A stretch of 64,000 bases of DNA from an uncultured Clostridium sp. (GTDB taxonomy: Bacteria; Bacillota; Clostridia; TANB77; CAG-508): NCBI GenBank assembly GCA_900552555.1, contig URZW01000001.1, positions 1-64,000 of the forward strand, read 5' to 3'. The position numbers and the translations under genes are program-made. Below, piece by piece: positions 16,052-24,733 of this stretch. Positions within the stretch are counted from its first letter, which is position 1. Each line of letters opens with the position of its first letter. The notes under the pieces were generated by a model, which was not told where the DNA came from, did no database searches, and saw only the letters and a list, made by a program, of their open reading frames with translations.

Positions 16052-17815
16052 TTATAATAAATTTTTTAGTTCTTTTATCTTCTTATTATAAAATTCTATA
16101 GCACTCTTATATGTATCTTTGCTTTCTAAATCTACATCAACCATTTTAAGCAAATCAATTGATTTTTTAGAACATCCTTGTTTTAGCATTTCTATATATC
16201 TTTCAACAAAACTTGGTTCTTTATTCAAAATTTTAGTTGCAATAGCTATAGCAGCAGAAACTCCTGTAGAATATTTATATACATAAAAATCACTATAAAA
16301 ATGAGGAATTCTAGCCCATTCATATTTGATTTGTTCATCAATAACAATATCATTTCCAAAGTATTTTTGGTTTAATTTATAATATATATCATTTAAATCA
16401 TCAGCTGAAAGCATAACATTATTTTCAACTTTTTCATGAACAATTTTTTCAAATTCAGCAAACATAGCTTGTCTAAAAAATGTAGCTCTCATATTTTCTA
16501 ATAATTCATATATTAGTTCTGCTTTTTTCTTATTATCTTTTTCATTTTTGATTTGATAATCACTTAATAATATTTCATTAACAGTTGATGCTACTTCTGC
16601 AACCATTATTGTATAATCAGCATTTATAACATTTTGTTCTCTATTTGAATAATATGAATGCATACTATGGCCTAACTCATGTGCAATAGTGCTTATATCT
16701 CTCTTACTATTTACAAAATTAGTCAATACAAATGGATGTACTCCATATACTCCCATACTATATGCTCCACATCTTTTATTTGGCTTTGCATATACATCTA
16801 TCCATCTATTATCAAAAGCCTCTTCTAACTTGTTTATATACTCTTTACCTAATATTTGTAATGCATTTAATACTTCTTGTTTTGCATCTTCAAATGTTAT
16901 TTCATTTTTTCCTTGTTCACATGGATTTACATATAAATCATACATATGCATCTCATCTAATTTTAACATTTGTTTCTTTAATTTTATAAAATCATAATTT
17001 ACTGAAATATCTTCATCTATAGCTTCTATTAAGCTTTCATATACTTTAAGACTTGCATCATCATGTTCAACAGCTTCCTCTAAACTTGAATTGTATTTTC
17101 TTAACTTTGCAGTTGTAGCTTTTGCTTTTACATTTGAAATATACATTTCTGTAATTGTATTTATAAACTCACTATATTTTTTGTACATTAAATTAAAAGC
17201 TTGTTTTCTTACATTTCTATCTTTATTTTTTAGGAATAATGTATATGTACTATCTGTCATTTCTACTTCTTTACCATTTTCATCTATTAAAGTTCCAAAT
17301 TTAAACTCTGCATTTGTTAGTGTATCAAATGTATTTTCTGGAGCTGATATTATTTCTGAAAAGTTAGCAAGTATATTTTCCTCTTCTTTACTTAGTACAT
17401 GTTTTTTCTCATTAAGTATATCCTTAATATCTCTTTCATATCCTTTAAATCTTTCTTCTTTGATATACTCTTTTATTGTGTTTTCATCTGCATATGTTAT
17501 TTCTGGTGTCATAAATGATGTTGCAACACTAAATTCTGTTCCAATTCCTTCTACTTCTTTAAATATTTTTATTCCTTCTTGGTTTGACATGTCTAAATGA
17601 TATTTTAACATTCCATAAGCATATACTTTTTCAAATTTTTCTAGTGCTTGCTCATATAGTTTATAACAATTATATAAGTTGTCTGATGTATTACATAGTA
17701 TTCCTTGATATGTTTTAATTTTTTCTAATATGTCTGCTATTTCTCCTTTTTCTTTTTTGAATTGTTCTTCGTTTTTGAAGATATCTTTTAAATTCCAGTT
17801 ATATTTTTCTTCCAT
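16052..17815 (-). CDS. pepF: oligoendopeptidase F (M3 family)
   Basis: 587 residues of an M3B zinc metallopeptidase that trims short peptides in the cytoplasm. The zinc motif is HELGHSMHSYYS (HExxH), with the downstream Glu in NADYTIMVAEVASTVNE. Other family parts are YNWNLKDIF at the start and YYKLNQKYFGN near the end. The ATG at 17815 follows AAAGGA by 10 bases; an ATG nine bases upstream would sit on the ribosome site. The CmpB-type gene follows by 25 bases. Confidence 0.96.
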   Translation of the reverse strand: MEEKYNWNLKDIFKNEEQFKKEKGEIADILEKIKTYQGILCNTSDNLYNCYKLYEQALEKFEKVYAYGMLKYHLDMSNQEGIKIFKEVEGIGTEFSVATSFMTPEITYADENTIKEYIKEERFKGYERDIKDILNEKKHVLSKEEENILANFSEIISAPENTFDTLTNAEFKFGTLIDENGKEVEMTDSTYTLFLKNKDRNVRKQAFNLMYKKYSEFINTITEMYISNVKAKATTAKLRKYNSSLEEAVEHDDASLKVYESLIEAIDEDISVNYDFIKLKKQMLKLDEMHMYDLYVNPCEQGKNEITFEDAKQEVLNALQILGKEYINKLEEAFDNRWIDVYAKPNKRCGAYSMGVYGVHPFVLTNFVNSKRDISTIAHELGHSMHSYYSNREQNVINADYTIMVAEVASTVNEILLSDYQIKNEKDNKKKAELIYELLENMRATFFRQAMFAEFEKIVHEKVENNVMLSADDLNDIYYKLNQKYFGNDIVIDEQIKYEWARIPHFYSDFYVYKYSTGVSAAIAIATKILNKEPSFVERYIEMLKQGCSKKSIDLLKMVDVDLESKDTYKSAIEFYNKKIKELKNLL

Positions 17816-17852
17816 TTTTATCATCCTTTCTTTTGCATTTTATGTTTGAATT

Positions 17853-17979
17853 GTGGGATTTAGGGACGTTCCTTAAAATCCCTTTTTAAAGGGAAAAAGG
17901 GACACTCTTTAAAGTTTTACTTACTCAAGATTTTAATAATTATATTTTGCAAGGAACGTCCCTATAAATCCCTTTTTTT
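17853..17979. repeat. REP-like element with inverted GGGACGTTCC arms
   Basis: Upstream of pepF, AGGGACGTTCCTT (17862-17874) and AAGGAACGTCCCT (17951-17963) are perfect inverted repeats about 75 bases apart. The 30 bases at 17853-17882 occur again without change, inverted, at 54922-54951. Confidence 0.75.
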
Positions 17980-18001
17980 GAAATTATAACATATTATTAC
18001 C

Positions 18002-18029
18002 ACAAAAACAAATAAAATTTCATATAATA
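18002..18029 (+). promoter_or_regulatory. possible sigma-K promoter for spoVFB
   Basis: CATATAATA (18021-18029) matches the -10 shape CATANNNTA, with an AC 17 bases upstream. spoVF is sigma-K dependent in Bacillus. The match is weak in such AT-rich DNA. Confidence 0.35.
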
Positions 18030-18063
18030 TATAAATGTCGAATGAAAGGAGGTTTTGTAGATT

Positions 18064-18642
18064 TTGGAATTGGAACATAAAAAAATAGGATTTGTTTTAA
18101 CAGGTTCATTCTGTACTTTTAGTAAAACAATTCCTAAAATAAAAGAATTAGTTAAAATGGGTGCTGAGGTTATTCCAATTATGTCTTATAATGCTTACAA
18201 CTTAGATACTAAATTTGGAAAAGCCGAAGATTATATAAATGAAATTGAAGAAATTACAAACAAAAAGATTATTCATACTATACAAGAAGCGGAACCAATT
18301 GGTCCTAAACATTTAACAGATATTATGGTAGTTGCTCCTTGTTCTGGTAATACAATGTCTAAACTTGCAAATGATATTATTGATACTCCTGCTACTATGG
18401 CTGTAAAATCTCATTTAAGAAATAATTTACCAGTTGTTATTGCTGTTTCTACTAATAATGCTTTAAGTGGTAATGCTTCTAATATTGGTACTTTACTTAA
18501 TAGAAAAAATTATTATTTCGTTCCTTTTAGACAAGATAATCCTATTACTAAGCCACGTTCTGCTGTTTTTGATTTTGATTATCTTATAAAGACTATTGAG
18601 TCTGCTTTAGATGGAAAACAAATTCAGCCTATAATATTGTAA
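18064..18642 (+). CDS. spoVFB: dipicolinate synthase subunit B
   Basis: 192-residue flavoprotein of the DpaB/SpoVFB family: KIGFVLTGSFCTFSKTIPKI, GAEVIPIMSYNAY, DIMVVAPCSGNTMSKLAN, DTPATMAVKSHLRN and the terminal VPFRQDNPITKPRSAVFD. With DpaA it oxidises dihydrodipicolinate to dipicolinic acid in the mother cell, giving spores their heat resistance. TTG start, 11 bases after AAAGGAGG. The usual partner dpaA is absent from the neighbourhood (pepF upstream is divergent), so it must be elsewhere or replaced by EtfA. Hydrophobic and nucleotide-binding motifs are intact. Confidence 0.93.
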   Translation: MELEHKKIGFVLTGSFCTFSKTIPKIKELVKMGAEVIPIMSYNAYNLDTKFGKAEDYINEIEEITNKKIIHTIQEAEPIGPKHLTDIMVVAPCSGNTMSKLANDIIDTPATMAVKSHLRNNLPVVIAVSTNNALSGNASNIGTLLNRKNYYFVPFRQDNPITKPRSAVFDFDYLIKTIESALDGKQIQPIIL

Positions 18643-18643
18643 A

Positions 18644-18675
18644 AAACTGTGCCTGATATTAGGTACAGTTTTTTT
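18644..18675 (+). terminator. terminator of spoVFB
   Basis: AAACTGT-G-CCT / AGG-T-ACAGTTT stem with a short loop and a T run, right after the stop codon. Confidence 0.85.
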
Positions 18676-18684
18676 ACAATATTT

Positions 18685-19131
18685 TTAAAATTTATAATTT
18701 GTCAATTCTTCGTCAGATAAAGCACCATCATATATTGCTAAATTTCTATAATATCCATCTGCATACCCCCAATTTACTCCTACTGAGGATGTTCCTGCAT
18801 TTGAAAAACCACCAATATACAATATATCTCCCTTTAATGTTGAACTGCTACTAAAACCTTTCTTCTCACCATTTGCCCAAAAAGAAAACTCTTTTCCATT
18901 ATACCTTATTGCTAATATATTCCACTTACCTGATATATATAAATCTCGAAAATTTCCTGAAACTCCATATCCATCTCCAGAACCAGATAATGCGCTTAAA
19001 TACTGCCCATACGCCTCAAAAATTCCCAATGCATAACTACCAACATTACCATGGCCATAACCATATCCAACAATCATTCCATAATGACTATATATAGTAG
19101 TGTTTAATACAATATCCTTTGTTTCTATAAG
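18685..19131 (-). pseudogene. C-terminal remnant of a LamG-domain protein
   Basis: An open frame of 149 codons begins directly after a TGA with no start codon and ends at TAA 18685. It reads as the end of a concanavalin-A/LamG fold: KWNILAIRYNGKEFSFWANGEKKG, DILYIGGFSN and the typical closing YYRNLAIYDGALSDEELTNYKF. An ATG at 19077 is only an internal Met. Clostridial genomes carry many pilin-like proteins with such a C-terminal LamG domain, and a broken one lies at 57486-58649, so this may be the leftover of a similar gene. Confidence 0.65.
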
Positions 19132-19205
19132 TCAGGTCTAACAAATATATCTAAGCCATATCCAAGTGGAAAAAATAAATAAAAAATATTGAAAAATCAA
19201 AAAAG

Positions 19206-19234
19206 TTGTAGTTTTATGTAAAATATAGTATAAT
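19206..19234 (+). promoter_or_regulatory. promoter for the unknown gene at 19347
   Basis: TTGTAG (19206-19211), 17 bases, TATAAT (19229-19234). The transcript would start near 19241, giving a leader of about 105 bases. Confidence 0.65.
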
Positions 19235-19260
19235 ATATATAGGACTTAAATATAGAAGTA

Positions 19261-19311
19261 GCCCTTACAATAATTATGGAGGGCACCATGTTTTATGTCC
19301 TCCATTTTTTA
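19261..19311 (+). promoter_or_regulatory. attenuator-like leader with terminator and competing stem
   Basis: ATGGAGGGCA (19276-19285) pairs with TGTCCTCCAT (19296-19305) in a 10-bp stem (one G-U), followed by TTTTTT: a full intrinsic terminator before the coding gene. GCCCT (19261-19265) can instead pair with AGGGC (19280-19284), which would break the terminator. This is the classic arrangement of a riboswitch or attenuator. I do not recognise a known riboswitch class. Confidence 0.6.
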
Positions 19312-19346
19312 TCAATTTCATGTATATAAAATAAGGAGGAAAAAAC

Positions 19347-20276
19347 ATGGAAAAAGTAACAAAATTACAGGCTTATAAGAACTTTGAAAAAATGGTAAAA
19401 GACAAAGGATACACTCAGGGCAAAAAAATCCCTGTCCGTAATCCTCTTATGCAAAATTATGTGAGAAGCATAAAAGAAGGAAAAATTGGATTACAGGATG
19501 TACCAGGTCGTTTTTTATTAGATGACTTTTTTATTCATGCATTAGCAGAAGATTTGTACAATACATCAAATGTTCATGAAGAAATTGTTGATTATGTAAA
19601 ATCACATCCTGATCGCTTTAACAAACAGTTCTTTAAAAACCACATCGCAACGGATTTCTATGCATTAAAGGGACCTCTCAATGACTTCGAATTTATGCCA
19701 ATTGAGTATATCGATGAAGAAATGGTCTCATGTGCAATGTTAGCAATATTCGAAGCGGACGACTTTAATGACATTTATGAGACTAATCCATCAGATGTAC
19801 GAGAAGGCTTTGACTATCTTGATGGCTGGTTCTATTCTGTCGCTAAAAGAAAACCAAATGTATTAACACAAGATTTTTACACTCTTGGTGCAAGATACTT
19901 TGCCAAAAGTTGTCATGGTGAAAATAAGTTTTTGTCAATAACACCTGAAAAAAATCGGACAACCGAATATTACTGGGCAATGTGTATTGAAAACAATACT
20001 CCAGTATTAGATGGTGTTCCTATTGAAGCATTATCAGACAACTTTTTATTTGCATTAACTAATAGAAATCCCAAAAATATTAAGGCTTTCAGTAATGAAT
20101 TTCTTGAAAGACCTACACACTTATTAGGTAGAGGAACGGTAAAATTCTGGCAGGCTTTTATCATTTTAAATGGAATGAAAGCTAAATATCTTCCACTTAA
20201 CGAAGAAAGAGTTTCATTTGTTATCGCCCTGTATGGTGAAGATTCCAAAGAATATCAGGAATTAACTAACTTGTAA
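19347..20276 (+). CDS. protein of unknown function, 309 residues
   Basis: Not recognised. Soluble, acidic to neutral and rich in Phe, Asn and Asp, with helical repeats (FLLDDFFIHALAEDLYN, VHEEIVDYVKSHPDRFNKQFFKN, MVSCAMLAIFEADDFND, FWQAFIILNGMKAKYL). The spacing suggests alpha-helical repeats like those of leucine-rich-variant or DUF4116-type proteins, but there is no clear motif. Base and codon use differ from the neighbours: many C-ending codons and one CGG Arg codon (204), which the local genes avoid. This suggests a recent arrival. It has its own promoter, an attenuator-like leader, AAGGAGG before the ATG, and a strong terminator, so it is a complete one-gene unit. Confidence 0.8.
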   Translation: MEKVTKLQAYKNFEKMVKDKGYTQGKKIPVRNPLMQNYVRSIKEGKIGLQDVPGRFLLDDFFIHALAEDLYNTSNVHEEIVDYVKSHPDRFNKQFFKNHIATDFYALKGPLNDFEFMPIEYIDEEMVSCAMLAIFEADDFNDIYETNPSDVREGFDYLDGWFYSVAKRKPNVLTQDFYTLGARYFAKSCHGENKFLSITPEKNRTTEYYWAMCIENNTPVLDGVPIEALSDNFLFALTNRNPKNIKAFSNEFLERPTHLLGRGTVKFWQAFIILNGMKAKYLPLNEERVSFVIALYGEDSKEYQELTNL

Positions 20277-20279
20277 TTT

Positions 20280-20319
20280 GAAAACTCACGAATTTCTCTA
20301 TTAGGATTCGTGAGTTTTC
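20280..20319. terminator. strong bidirectional terminator
   Basis: A perfect 14-bp stem (20280-20293 with 20306-20319), 12-base loop and T-rich tail. It separates the unknown gene from the convergent acyl-CoA synthetase. Confidence 0.92.
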
Positions 20320-20323
20320 ATTT

Positions 20324-22042
20324 TTATTTTTTCAAAATTTCTTTTAGTTCTTCATTACGCTTAACTTTCTTAGTAGTAGTCTTAATAAGCTCTTTATCAG
20401 TCAAAATCATATTCATAATATGTTTATATCTAGGAACGGTAGTATTAACCTCATTCTTAATTCTATCCCAAATAATATTCCTAATCTCATCAAAAGAAAT
20501 ATCGCCATATTTTTGTTTTACTTCATCTTTATTATAAACAACTTTAACAGAAAGTTTAACATCATTTTTATCAACTTCGTCAGGCATTCCAAATACCATG
20601 CATTCATCTATTAAATCTATTCTATTAACTAGTGTTTCTATTTCCTCTGGGAAGATTTTTTTACCATTTTTAAGAACTATCATATTCTTTTGTCTACCTG
20701 TTATAAAAATAAAGCCATCTTTATCAATATAACCTAAATCTCCAGTATAGAACCAACCATCTTTAAGTACTTTATTTGTTTCTTCTTCGTTTTCATAGTA
20801 ACCAAGCATTACATTTGGTCCTTTTGCACGTAACTCCCCTATACCATTATCGTCTTTATTTACGATTTCAACAGTCACATTTTCCATTGGAACTCCTATT
20901 GAACCTGTTCTTGATTTGTACATATTTTCTGCTGCAATAACTGGTGATGTTTCTGTTAAACCATATCCTTGTGCTACATTTATTCCTAAATCTATAAATC
21001 CTTTTTGTATTTTAGGGTCTAATGGTGCTCCACCTGAAATTACAAATCTCATTTTTCCGCCTAATTGGTCAATTAACTGTTTAAATAATTTTCTTCTAAT
21101 ATCTATATGGAATTTTAATAAGAAGTTACTAACTCTTATAGCATTTTTTATAAGTTTTGTTTTTCCCTGTTTATCAATTTCTTTTACCACTTTATTGTAA
21201 ATTGCTTCTACCAATAGTGGTACGCCAACAAATACAGATACTTCATATTCTTTTAAGTTTTGTGCCACATATCTTAATCCATCTGGGAATGATGTCCTAG
21301 CACCACATGCTAACATAACGATTAGACATGTTGAACCAAATATATGATGCATTGGTAGAAATGCTAAATTTGAGTCTATGTTTCTAATGTCTTCAACTCT
21401 TTGCATTGCATATACATTTGATGCAATATTTTTTTGTGATAGCATTACAGCTTTTGATTTTGATGTTGTTCCAGATGTGAATAACAAAATATTCATTGCA
21501 TTTTCATCTATTTTTGCTGATATATATTCTTTGTTTCCTTCTTCTAGTAATTTTTGTCCTTCCTCTTTTAATGTATTTATATCTTTATATCCTGCTAGTT
21601 TTGACATACAAATATATTCTTTTACATTTGTATTGTTTCTGTTTTTTATTTCTTCTATTTTTTCTATGTATTTTTCGTCAAAATATATTGCATCTGCTTT
21701 ACTTCTCATTAATGAGCTTTCTAGTTCATCTATTTGTAAATCTTTGTCTAATGGAATTGATACTATTCCGCCTAATAAACTTGTTAAGTGTCCTAGTGCC
21801 CATTCATAGCTATTTCGTCCCAAAATAGCTATTCTTTTATTTTTAAATCCCATACTGTATAATTTAGTACCTAATGCATTTATTTGTTCTAAAAGCATTT
21901 TATAAGTTATATTTTCGTATGTTTTAGTTTTTCCTTCTTGGTGTTTTACTATAAATGCTATATTGTTTGCATATGTTTTGGCTGAGTTGTATATTAGTTC
22001 TTTTATGTCCTTAAATTCTTGGACTATTTTTTCTTTTTTCAT
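20324..22042 (-). CDS. AMP-forming acyl-CoA synthetase (FadD-like)
   Basis: 572 residues of the ANL superfamily. The AMP-binding loop is LLFTSGTTSKSKAVMLSQKN; also GYGLTETSPVI and WFYTGDLGYIDKDGFIFITGRQKNMIVLKNGKKIFPEEIE (hinge and A8 motif). The catalytic Lys near the end lies in LIKTTTKKVKRNE. It activates carboxylic acids, most likely medium/long-chain fatty acids, to acyl-CoA via acyl-AMP. It is a single gene with its own ribosome site; the exact substrate cannot be told. Confidence 0.93.
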   Translation of the reverse strand: MKKEKIVQEFKDIKELIYNSAKTYANNIAFIVKHQEGKTKTYENITYKMLLEQINALGTKLYSMGFKNKRIAILGRNSYEWALGHLTSLLGGIVSIPLDKDLQIDELESSLMRSKADAIYFDEKYIEKIEEIKNRNNTNVKEYICMSKLAGYKDINTLKEEGQKLLEEGNKEYISAKIDENAMNILLFTSGTTSKSKAVMLSQKNIASNVYAMQRVEDIRNIDSNLAFLPMHHIFGSTCLIVMLACGARTSFPDGLRYVAQNLKEYEVSVFVGVPLLVEAIYNKVVKEIDKQGKTKLIKNAIRVSNFLLKFHIDIRRKLFKQLIDQLGGKMRFVISGGAPLDPKIQKGFIDLGINVAQGYGLTETSPVIAAENMYKSRTGSIGVPMENVTVEIVNKDDNGIGELRAKGPNVMLGYYENEEETNKVLKDGWFYTGDLGYIDKDGFIFITGRQKNMIVLKNGKKIFPEEIETLVNRIDLIDECMVFGMPDEVDKNDVKLSVKVVYNKDEVKQKYGDISFDEIRNIIWDRIKNEVNTTVPRYKHIMNMILTDKELIKTTTKKVKRNEELKEILKK

Positions 22043-22184
22043 TTTTATTTTCCTTCCTTAAAATACGAAATCTGCCAAAATTATTTTTAACAGATTAGTC
22101 TTGTTAGCAGTTGAATTAAATTACAATTGCTTTTACAATAATACACTATTTTTTAAAATTTGTCACTAGTCTTGGTGGTCAGTT

Positions 22185-22196
22185 GTTACAGTTCAG
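22185..22196 (+). repeat. GTTACAGTTCAG intergenic repeat, copy 2
   Basis: Lies about 58 bases upstream of the SpoVB-like gene, in the divergent gap. Shares 12 of 12 bases with copies at 13067 and 52912. Confidence 0.5.
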
Positions 22197-22242
22197 TTAT
22201 TATTTTTAAATTTCTGCATATTCATTAAAGAGGTGAATTTAT

Positions 22243-23739
22243 TTGAGACAAAAAAGTAAACTATTTCTAATAAATGGTGCCATACTAACAAGTACATCAC
22301 TACTTATGAAATTTGCAGCACTTATTTTCAATATATACATATCAAATCAAATAGGTTCAGAAGCGGTTGGTGTATTCAGCTTAGTAATGGCTGTATACCT
22401 ATTTTTCATAACTGTTGCAACATCTGGATTAAACATTGCTGTAACTGTTATTGTTTCAGAAAAATTTGCCTTAAATAAAAATAAACAAGCTATAAAGGCA
22501 ATACGTACTTGTATATTTTTCAGCTTATTATTGGGAATAACTGCAGGTGGACTAATTTTACTTTTTTCTGATTTTATTACAAATAAATGCTTACACAATA
22601 TGGTTTCTTCTAAGCCATTATTTTACATTGCAATTGGCTTACCTTTTATAGCAATGTCCTCTTGTATCAGTAGTTATTTTACCACTGTACGAAAGGCTTA
22701 TAAAAATGCTATTACCCAAGTTTTTGAATTTACAATTAAAATGGTTGCAACAATAATGTTGTTAAAAATAAATATAGCTAATGGTGTAGAAGCGGTTTGT
22801 ATTTCGCTTATTTTAGCTGATGTAATTTCAGAAGTATGTTCTTTTACATTGATTTTTATTTTATATATTATAGATATAAGACTTAAAAAATTAGAAAATG
22901 TCCGTTCATTTGGACAAAGAATTAATATTTTAAAAATTGCTTTTCCAGTAGCTGTTACATCATATATACGCTCTGGACTTTCAACTTTAAAACAATTGAT
23001 AATTCCTAATCAACTTGAAAAGTCTGGAATTTCTTGTAGCAGAGCTCTTTCACAATATGGTATGATTAATGGTATGGTACTTCCAGTTATAACATTTCCA
23101 ACTGTTCTTACAGATTCTTATAGTATGCTTTTAATACCAGAATTTTCAACATATGTAGCACAAAAAAACTATAAAGCAATTAACTATGTTGCAAATAAGA
23201 TTTTTAAAATTACTTGTGCATTTTCTATGTGTGTTTGCAGTATATTTTTTATATTTTCAAATGATTTAGGGCTTGCAATTTATAATAACATTGAGACCGG
23301 ATACTTTTTTAAGGTATTTACTCCATTTATATTTTTTATGTACATGGACCATATTATCGACTGCATTCTAAAAGGCTTGAACAAACAGTTTGGCGTTATG
23401 TGCTGTAATATTTTAGATCTAAGTATTACTACTTGCTTTATTTATTTTTTACTTCCTGTTTTAGGAATTAAGGGCTATGTTCTTTCTATCTTTTTTAGTG
23501 AGGTTTTGAATTTTAGTATTAGTCTTTTTCAGTTGTTTAAGTATTCTAGGATTAAACCTAATTTGATAGATTGGATTGTTGTTCCTTTATTTTGTAGTTT
23601 GGTTGGATTTTTTGTGGTTAATATTTGGAGATTTAATTTTGTCGGTTTGGTTGGTAATTTGATTTTTAATGTTTTTCTTTTTGTTTTGGTTTATGGTGTT
23701 ACTTTTTTTATTATAAGTTTGTTAAACAAAAAGAAGTAG
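22243..23739 (+). CDS. spoVB: polysaccharide/lipid flippase of the SpoVB (MATE/MOP) family
   Basis: 498 residues, 12-14 membrane spans. The N-terminal pattern LINGAILTSTSLLMKFAALIFNIYISNQIGSEAVGVFSLV and the internal PVAVTSYIRSGLSTLKQLIIP fit stage V sporulation protein B and related lipid-II/polysaccharide flippases in the MVF superfamily. In Bacillus, SpoVB is needed for the spore cortex. It lies at the edge of a large surface-polysaccharide cluster but on the opposite strand, so a role in exporting that polymer cannot be excluded. TTG start after GAGGTG. Confidence 0.88.
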   Translation: MRQKSKLFLINGAILTSTSLLMKFAALIFNIYISNQIGSEAVGVFSLVMAVYLFFITVATSGLNIAVTVIVSEKFALNKNKQAIKAIRTCIFFSLLLGITAGGLILLFSDFITNKCLHNMVSSKPLFYIAIGLPFIAMSSCISSYFTTVRKAYKNAITQVFEFTIKMVATIMLLKINIANGVEAVCISLILADVISEVCSFTLIFILYIIDIRLKKLENVRSFGQRINILKIAFPVAVTSYIRSGLSTLKQLIIPNQLEKSGISCSRALSQYGMINGMVLPVITFPTVLTDSYSMLLIPEFSTYVAQKNYKAINYVANKIFKITCAFSMCVCSIFFIFSNDLGLAIYNNIETGYFFKVFTPFIFFMYMDHIIDCILKGLNKQFGVMCCNILDLSITTCFIYFLLPVLGIKGYVLSIFFSEVLNFSISLFQLFKYSRIKPNLIDWIVVPLFCSLVGFFVVNIWRFNFVGLVGNLIFNVFLFVLVYGVTFFIISLLNKKK

Positions 23740-23755
23740 TTTTTTCTACTTCTTT
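23730..23755. terminator. terminator shared by convergent stop codons
   Basis: AAAGAAGTAG / CTACTTCTTT with a T6 loop. The TAG stops of both flanking genes lie inside the two arms, so one short palindrome ends both proteins and both transcripts. Confidence 0.75.
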
Positions 23756-24711
23756 GTTTGGACTTTTTCTTCATTCATTTCTTTTTCTCCATTATATTCA
23801 TTGACTAAATATAATGGTCTATTTTTTGTTTCATTAAATATTCTTCCTAAATATTCGCCTACAATTCCAAATAGTAAAATTTGAACTCCAGAAAAGAATA
23901 ATATTAATAATATAATTGCTTGAAAAGCTTGTATTGCTTGCTTAATAACAAAACATTTTACTATAACATATATAAAATAAACAAATAATACTAGAAAAGT
24001 AGGAATAGCAATATATGTAGAAAGTCTTAATGGAGAAGTTGTAAATGATGTTATACCATCTATTGCTAAATCTATTAGTTTAATATAATTCCATTTAGTA
24101 GTCCCTGCAATTCTTGGATCTCTATCATATAAAACTTCCTTCTTTTTATATCCAATCCAACTAAACATACTCTTTGTATTTCTTTCAGATTCTCTTAATT
24201 TTTTTAAAGCATTTACACATCTTCTATCAAGTAATCTAAAGTCACCAGTATCTTTTTGTATTTCTATTCTAGTTGTTTTTTGTAATACTTTATAATACAT
24301 TTTTGAAGTAAATTTCTTTAGCCATGTTTCACCTTTTCTAGAACGTCTTTTGGCATATACATCATCATATCCTTGTTCCCAATATTTAACAAGTTCTGGT
24401 ATCAATTCTGGTGGGTCTTGTAAATCTGCATCCATAAATATTACACAATCACCTGTTGCATAATCAAGTCCTGCAATCATTGCAATTTCTTTTCCAAAAT
24501 TTCTAGAGAAATCAACATAGTTGAATCTTGTGTCTTCTTCCCTCATTTTTTTTATAATTTCTATTGTCCTATCTTTACTTCCATCATTAACAAACAATAT
24601 CTCAAATTCATAGTTTTTCATAGAATCCATTAGTTTTTCTATTCTACCCCTTAACATAGGTAATGATTCTTCTTCATTATACGCAGGTATAATTATACTG
24701 ATTTTTTTCAT
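23746..24711 (-). CDS. GtrB-like GT2 glycosyltransferase (polyprenyl-phosphate sugar transferase)
   Basis: 321 residues. GT2 fold with SIIIPAYNEEESL, LFVNDGSKDRT, DLQDPPELIPE (DxD-type metal site), DTGDFRLLDR and IAGTTKWNYIKL. Two C-terminal membrane spans follow (TYIAIPTFLVLFVYFIYVIV, LFFSGVQILLFGIVGEYLGR). Such enzymes load a sugar on undecaprenyl phosphate for use outside the membrane. It is the last gene of the minus-strand cluster and one of three GtrB-like paralogues here. Confidence 0.93.
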   Translation of the reverse strand: MKKISIIIPAYNEEESLPMLRGRIEKLMDSMKNYEFEILFVNDGSKDRTIEIIKKMREEDTRFNYVDFSRNFGKEIAMIAGLDYATGDCVIFMDADLQDPPELIPELVKYWEQGYDDVYAKRRSRKGETWLKKFTSKMYYKVLQKTTRIEIQKDTGDFRLLDRRCVNALKKLRESERNTKSMFSWIGYKKKEVLYDRDPRIAGTTKWNYIKLIDLAIDGITSFTTSPLRLSTYIAIPTFLVLFVYFIYVIVKCFVIKQAIQAFQAIILLILFFSGVQILLFGIVGEYLGRIFNETKNRPLYLVNEYNGEKEMNEEKVQTKK

Positions 24712-24733
24712 TTCTTACTCCTTACTTAACATT

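Noticed and set aside
17091..17600. 169-codon plus-strand frame opposite pepF
   Set aside because: Antisense shadow of a conserved peptidase.
17853..17979. CRISPR-like spacing of repeats
   Set aside because: Only two arms in inverted orientation and a distant third copy; no regular direct repeat-spacer array and no cas genes.
21378..21828. Long overlapping plus-strand frames opposite the acyl-CoA synthetase
   Set aside because: Hydrophobic shadow frames caused by A-rich coding on the other strand; the synthetase has complete motifs.
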